From Lentzea indica (GTDB lineage Bacteria; Actinomycetota; Actinomycetes; Mycobacteriales; Pseudonocardiaceae): a stretch of 64,000 nucleotides of DNA. Of the stretch, positions 60,753 to 64,000 are shown piece after piece (within the stretch, counting starts at the first letter, position 1; each line of letters starts with the position of its first letter). Made by a program: the position numbers and the translations under genes. Where the stretch lies: assembly GCF_012184385.1 (NCBI RefSeq), contig NZ_VSRL01000020.1, positions 1 through 64,000 on the forward strand, read 5' to 3'. The notes under the pieces were generated by a model. It worked only from the letters and a program-made list of their open reading frames with translations, was not told where the DNA came from and made no database searches.

Positions 60753-61972
60753 GCAACGAGGTCGAGGAGAACCACGGCAACGTGGTCCAGGCGCGCGAAG
60801 TCGGTTCCGTTCACATCGCCGCGCCCGTCCCGCCGACCACCGCTCTGAACGGCTTGCCGCCGTGCTCCTCGTTCTTCTGCGGCCGTGACTCCGAACTGGC
60901 CGAACTCGCCGAGCACAGGGTCGTGGTGGTGTCCGGGCTCGGCGGAATCGGCAAGACCGAGCTGGTGTTGCGGTTCGCGGAGGACAACGACTTCCCCGGC
61001 GGGCGCCTGTTCTGGAACTTCCACGGGTACGACGCCTCAAAGCGAACAGGTCCCTCTCAGGCTCTCGCTTCCTTCCTGCGCGCCCTGGGTGTCACGGAAG
61101 TCCCGCCCGCGGAAGCGGACATGGCCATGCTGTACCGGTCGCTGGTCTCCGTTCGCGATCCGATGCTGATCGTGCTGGACAACGTCAGCACCGCCGCGCA
61201 GATCCGCGCGCTGATGGTCGCGAAGCACCACGTCGTCGTCACGAGCCGCCACCTGCTCACCGGGCTGGACGCGCACCAGCTCGAACTCCGAGTCCTGCCC
61301 GAACCCGACGCGGAACGCATCACGGGCGACGCCGAGATCGCGAAGTTGTGCGGCCGGCTGCCCCTCGCGCTGCAGATCATGTCGGCGCTGCGGAAGACCG
61401 ATCCCGGTCACAGCTGGGCCGAGGAGCTTCGCGAGGTGCGTCTGAACCTGCTCCGGCACGACGACCTCGACGTTCGGGCCGTGTTCGACCTCTCCTACCG
61501 AGCACTCACCCTTGAACAGCGACGGTTCTTCCGGCTGGTGGCGATGCACCGGCTCAACGTCATCACCGCCGAGACCGCGGCCGCCTTCGCCGCGGTCTCA
61601 GTCACGGAGGCGCGGACACGACTCCGGGAGTTGCGGGTCGTCCATCTGCTGGAGCAGGACAGCAAGTTCCACGATCTCATCCAAGACTTCGCCGACGAGC
61701 AGCGAGACCGAGAAGACACGGTGCAAGACGTCATTGCCGCAGGTGAGCGGTACATCGGACGCTGCGGGCACGACAGATCGCCTGACTGGAGGATCCTGGT
61801 CTGGGCTTCCATAACCAAGCTCTCTGGCGCCGGCCACGTTGACTCCAACGCACGCACACAGGCGATTCAGCCGTACCTACCCCACCTGAACCTGGAGTTC
61901 TTCGAGTCGCTCGGGAAAGCCACACGAATACCGATGAACTGCAACGCCTCCTGCAGCACCCGCCGCCAGTAG
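60749..61972 (+). CDS. NB-ARC-type ATPase, probably truncated
   Basis: The 407-aa product starts VSNEVEENHGNVVQAREVGS and has an NB-ARC NTPase: P-loop GLGGIGKTELVLRFAE, Walker B DPMLIVLDNV, VVVTSRHLL, GLPLAL-like GRLPLALQIM, then a winged helix (DLSYRALTLEQRRFFRLVAM). The usual C-terminal TPR/WD repeats are missing; the last ~35 residues are antisense to a broken esterase, so the gene has probably lost its 3' end. GTG 60749 overlaps the RDD stop (GTGA). A regulator or conflict-type sensor by family. Confidence 0.8.
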   Translation: MSNEVEENHGNVVQAREVGSVHIAAPVPPTTALNGLPPCSSFFCGRDSELAELAEHRVVVVSGLGGIGKTELVLRFAEDNDFPGGRLFWNFHGYDASKRTGPSQALASFLRALGVTEVPPAEADMAMLYRSLVSVRDPMLIVLDNVSTAAQIRALMVAKHHVVVTSRHLLTGLDAHQLELRVLPEPDAERITGDAEIAKLCGRLPLALQIMSALRKTDPGHSWAEELREVRLNLLRHDDLDVRAVFDLSYRALTLEQRRFFRLVAMHRLNVITAETAAAFAAVSVTEARTRLRELRVVHLLEQDSKFHDLIQDFADEQRDREDTVQDVIAAGERYIGRCGHDRSPDWRILVWASITKLSGAGHVDSNARTQAIQPYLPHLNLEFFESLGKATRIPMNCNASCSTRRQ

Positions 61973-62247
61973 CCGTCGTCGTGCGCGCCGTGCTCGGACG
62001 AGCCGACCGCACCGACCTTGTTCGCGAGCTCCCGCGCCGCGTCGTGGAACGGATCCTCCTGCCCGCACCAGATGCCCACCGGTGACCGGATGCTGGAGGT
62101 GTCCTGCAACGGTTCGTGCCGCTCCCACACCTCACGGGAGGCGAACCCGTTGATCCGCTCGGCGTCCCCAGGTCGGAAACACCCCCTGATCTCGATCACA
62201 GCGTCGAGCGATCCGGCGGGGATGTCCAACACGCCGAAAACGACCAT
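61867..62247 (-). pseudogene. C-terminal remnant of an esterase (alpha/beta hydrolase)
   Basis: The frame encodes PVGIWCGQEDPFHDAAREL followed by EHGAHDDGYWRRVLQEALQF, the C-terminal end (acidic residue and catalytic His of G-x-H-D-x-x-YW) of actinobacterial putative esterases. The N-terminal half with the nucleophile serine is absent, and the start of this frame is unlike the family. A deletion remnant, sharing its 3' end with the truncated NB-ARC gene. Confidence 0.7.
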
Positions 62248-62678
62248 CCGCGCGCCTACTGCGCGAGCTGACTGGCCAAGGGCAGCGCCCAGCCAACCTG
62301 GTAGCCCTCACCACCATTGATCACCGCACACCGGGTCGTCGCGCGTCGAGAAGCCGCTGTAGCCCCAGGTCCTGCCACGTGCATGGGGGCACGCCTAGGG
62401 CGTCGACATCGCTGGTACGGGGCGGCAACCCACCGGGGGTCCGGGGGCTTGCCCCCGGCTGGGGGTCTGGGGGCTCGGCCCCCAGAAGACACGGCGGAAG
62501 AGACCGGCTGACGCTTTCCGTCAGCAGACCTCTCCCATCTCTGGAGCACAGAATGTGCGCGGATCATGACAAGCGTGGACACTCTGACACTGCCACACCT
62601 GCGACAGCGGACCCAGGATTCACCGATGGAAACCGACCGCGTTTGCCGTGTTTCAGCAGCGTAACAGGGGGTTGAACG
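62248..62678. other. intergenic, decayed region with GC-rich repeats
   Basis: No convincing gene. Short open frames on both strands have no family resemblance. The region holds the tandem hairpin repeat at 62435-62485 and presumably the promoter of the NCS1 gene near its right end. Confidence 0.6.
62435..62485. repeat. two tandem GC-rich hairpin repeats
   Basis: Two consecutive ~26-bp units, each made of GGGGGTC/T plus a perfect palindrome: CCGGGGGC-TT-GCCCCCGG (62441-62458) and CTGGGGGC-TCG-GCCCCCAG (62467-62485). Such units recur in intergenic DNA of actinomycetes (REP-like). They might act as a terminator or be a small repetitive element. Confidence 0.75.
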
Positions 62679-64000
62679 ATGGCAGTCGAGTCCTCACCGC
62701 CCCAGGTCACACCAGATGGCCGCGTCGAGCTGAGCGACGTGCGTCCCATCGAGGACAGCAGGTTCTTCAACCCCGAGCTCGCGCCCGTGCCTGTCGAGCA
62801 GCGGACGTGGACGACCTACAACTTCTTCGCGCTGTGGATGGGCATGGCGCACAACATTCCCAGTTACACGCTGGCGGCGAGCCTGATCGCGCTGGGCATG
62901 GACTGGGTTCAGGCGTTCCTCACGATCACGCTGGGCAACCTGATCGTGCTGGTTCCCATGCTGCTCAACAGCCACGCCGGCACGAAGTACGGCATCCCGT
63001 TTCCCGTGTTCGCCCGCGCGTTCTACGGCATCCGCGGCGCGAATCTTGTTGCGCTGCTGAGGGCGTTCATCGCGTGTGCCTGGTTCGGCATCCAGACGTG
63101 GGTCGGCGGCAAGGCGCTGCACGTGATCGTCGGCCGGCTGGCGGGTGACGGGTGGACCAAAGCGTCCGTTGTGGGCGGTCAGCCGTGGACGTTGTGGTTG
63201 TGCTTCTTCGGTTTCTGGGTCGTGCAGATGCTCGTGATCTGGCGCGGCATGGACGCCATCCGGCGGTTCGAGAACTGGACGGCGCCGCTGGTCAGCATCG
63301 GGTTCCTGATCCTGCTGGGCTACGTGCTGGTGAAGGCGGGCGGCTTCGGGCCGATCCTGCACACCGGCAGCAAGCTCGGCTGGGGGCCTGACTTCTGGAA
63401 GGTCTTCTTCCCCTCGCTGATGGGCATGATCGCGTTCTGGTCGACGCTGAGCCTGAACATGCCGGACTTCACGCGGTTCGGCGGCAGCCAGAAGAAGCAG
63501 GCCACCGGGCAGATCCTCGGTCTGCCGACCACGATGTCGTTCATCGCGATCGTGGCGATCCTGACCACGTCCGGCGCGCAGGCGTTGTACGGCGAGGCGA
63601 TCTGGGACCCCGCGGATCTCGCGTCCCGCTTCGACAGCACGATCCTCGTCATCATCGCGTTGATCTCGCTGGTGCTGGCCACCATCTCGGCGAACCTCGC
63701 GGCGAACGTCGTGAGTCCGTCCTACGACTTCTCGAACGCGTTCCCCAAGCGCATCACGTTCGCGATGGGCGGCCTGATCACCGGTGTGATCGGCATCCTG
63801 ATCCAGCCGTGGCGGCTGATCTCCGACCCCGGCATCTACATCTTCGCGTGGCTCGGGTTCTACGGCGGCCTGCTCGCTTCGGTGGCGGGTGTGTTCGTCG
63901 CCGGGTACTGGGTGATCAAGAAGACCCGGCTGGAGCTGGCCGATCTCTACCTGGACGGCCGGGGCGCGTACTGGTTCAACGGCGGCTGGAACTGGCGTGC
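62679..64000 (+). CDS. NCS1-family nucleobase/hydantoin permease (3' end outside window)
   Basis: At least 440 residues are present. The N-terminal segment VEQRTWTTYNFFALWMGMAH, NSHAGTKYGIPFPVFARAFYG and WFGIQTWVGGKAL are the NCS1 signature, with about 11 membrane segments visible and SLNMPDFTRFGGSQKKQATG later. It transports uracil, cytosine, allantoin or hydantoins with Na+ or H+. ATG 62679 has GGGGG upstream. With PucR and the aminotransferase-mmsA pair 4-8 kb away, uracil/dihydropyrimidine breakdown is likely. Confidence 0.93.
   Translation, partial: MAVESSPPQVTPDGRVELSDVRPIEDSRFFNPELAPVPVEQRTWTTYNFFALWMGMAHNIPSYTLAASLIALGMDWVQAFLTITLGNLIVLVPMLLNSHAGTKYGIPFPVFARAFYGIRGANLVALLRAFIACAWFGIQTWVGGKALHVIVGRLAGDGWTKASVVGGQPWTLWLCFFGFWVVQMLVIWRGMDAIRRFENWTAPLVSIGFLILLGYVLVKAGGFGPILHTGSKLGWGPDFWKVFFPSLMGMIAFWSTLSLNMPDFTRFGGSQKKQATGQILGLPTTMSFIAIVAILTTSGAQALYGEAIWDPADLASRFDSTILVIIALISLVLATISANLAANVVSPSYDFSNAFPKRITFAMGGLITGVIGILIQPWRLISDPGIYIFAWLGFYGGLLASVAGVFVAGYWVIKKTRLELADLYLDGRGAYWFNGGWNWR

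Noticed and set aside
60245-61972. A continuous frame that would fuse the RDD N terminus to the NB-ARC protein
   Set aside because: The ~70 residues in the middle are low-complexity Arg/Gly shadow sequence, the proper RDD C terminus is in another frame, and a GTGA start for NB-ARC is present.
60749-61972. The NB-ARC gene as an active anti-phage system
   Set aside because: It lacks any effector domain and the usual sensor repeats, and it appears truncated; the family alone does not support a defence claim.
1-64000. Mobile elements, prophage, CRISPR arrays, tRNA or rRNA genes
   Set aside because: I found no transposase, integrase, regularly spaced repeats or cloverleaf-like sequences in the intergenic gaps by reading; a tRNAscan run could still find one that I missed.

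Overview
This window comes from a high-GC actinomycete. The gene content (whiA, ergothioneine genes, a TIGR03086-type protein, DUF397/DUF5753 pairs, many GTG starts and GTGA/ATGA overlaps) fits Pseudonocardiales such as Lentzea, Saccharothrix or Actinosynnema. That placement is inferred from gene content, not from a marker search. I see no rRNA, tRNA, CRISPR array, transposase or phage gene.

Layout. 0-6 kb: the end of a LuxR-family regulator, then the conserved block uvrC, rapZ, yvcK, whiA. 5.9-11.3 kb: two tandem Rieske lipoproteins with an unknown upstream gene, then a four-gene run (zinc-knuckle XRE/TPR regulator, SLOG protein, membrane protein, coiled-coil protein) and a single-domain S1 protein. 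11.4-19.3 kb: a WYL regulator coupled to a SnoaL-tailed ECF sigma factor, a Tat-exported phosphoesterase, a TauE permease and two tandem secreted TAP-type peptidases that share a promoter element. 19.3-23.6 kb: a compact egtABCD operon for ergothioneine, without egtE. 23.6-29.8 kb: a secreted PEBP protein, a large sugar dehydrogenase with its own PEBP tail, an AcnR-like TetR regulator with a perfect palindrome, and a P450. 29.9-35.3 kb: a POT transporter, a GH75 chitosanase, GNAT, DUF4262, and an XRE-DUF5753/DUF397 pair.

35.3-51 kb: yebC-pdxT and, 13 kb away, pdxS. These are the two halves of PLP synthase and are normally neighbours. Between them lie a His-rich metal-binding protein, an amino-acid permease, a cystathionine gamma-synthase-type enzyme with a divergent Lrp, a frameshifted LAL regulator, azlCD with an XRE-cupin regulator, a secreted M15/FG-GAP protein, and a HelD-like gene. 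The HelD-like gene sits behind an inverted repeat resembling the rifamycin-associated element, so it is probably helR, but it carries a frameshift. 51-64 kb: an EF-G-like GTPase, a beta-alanine/GABA-type aminotransferase with a methylmalonate-semialdehyde dehydrogenase (frameshifted) and a divergent PucR regulator, several small regulators and methyltransferases, an RDD plus NB-ARC pair ending in a decayed region, and the start of an NCS1 nucleobase permease.

Four genes (LAL regulator, helR-like, mmsA-like, RDD) are each broken by what looks like a single-base indel in an otherwise well-conserved frame. Three of these need one extra base and one needs one base fewer. Either the assembly carries indel errors or the strain is losing these genes; raw reads would decide.
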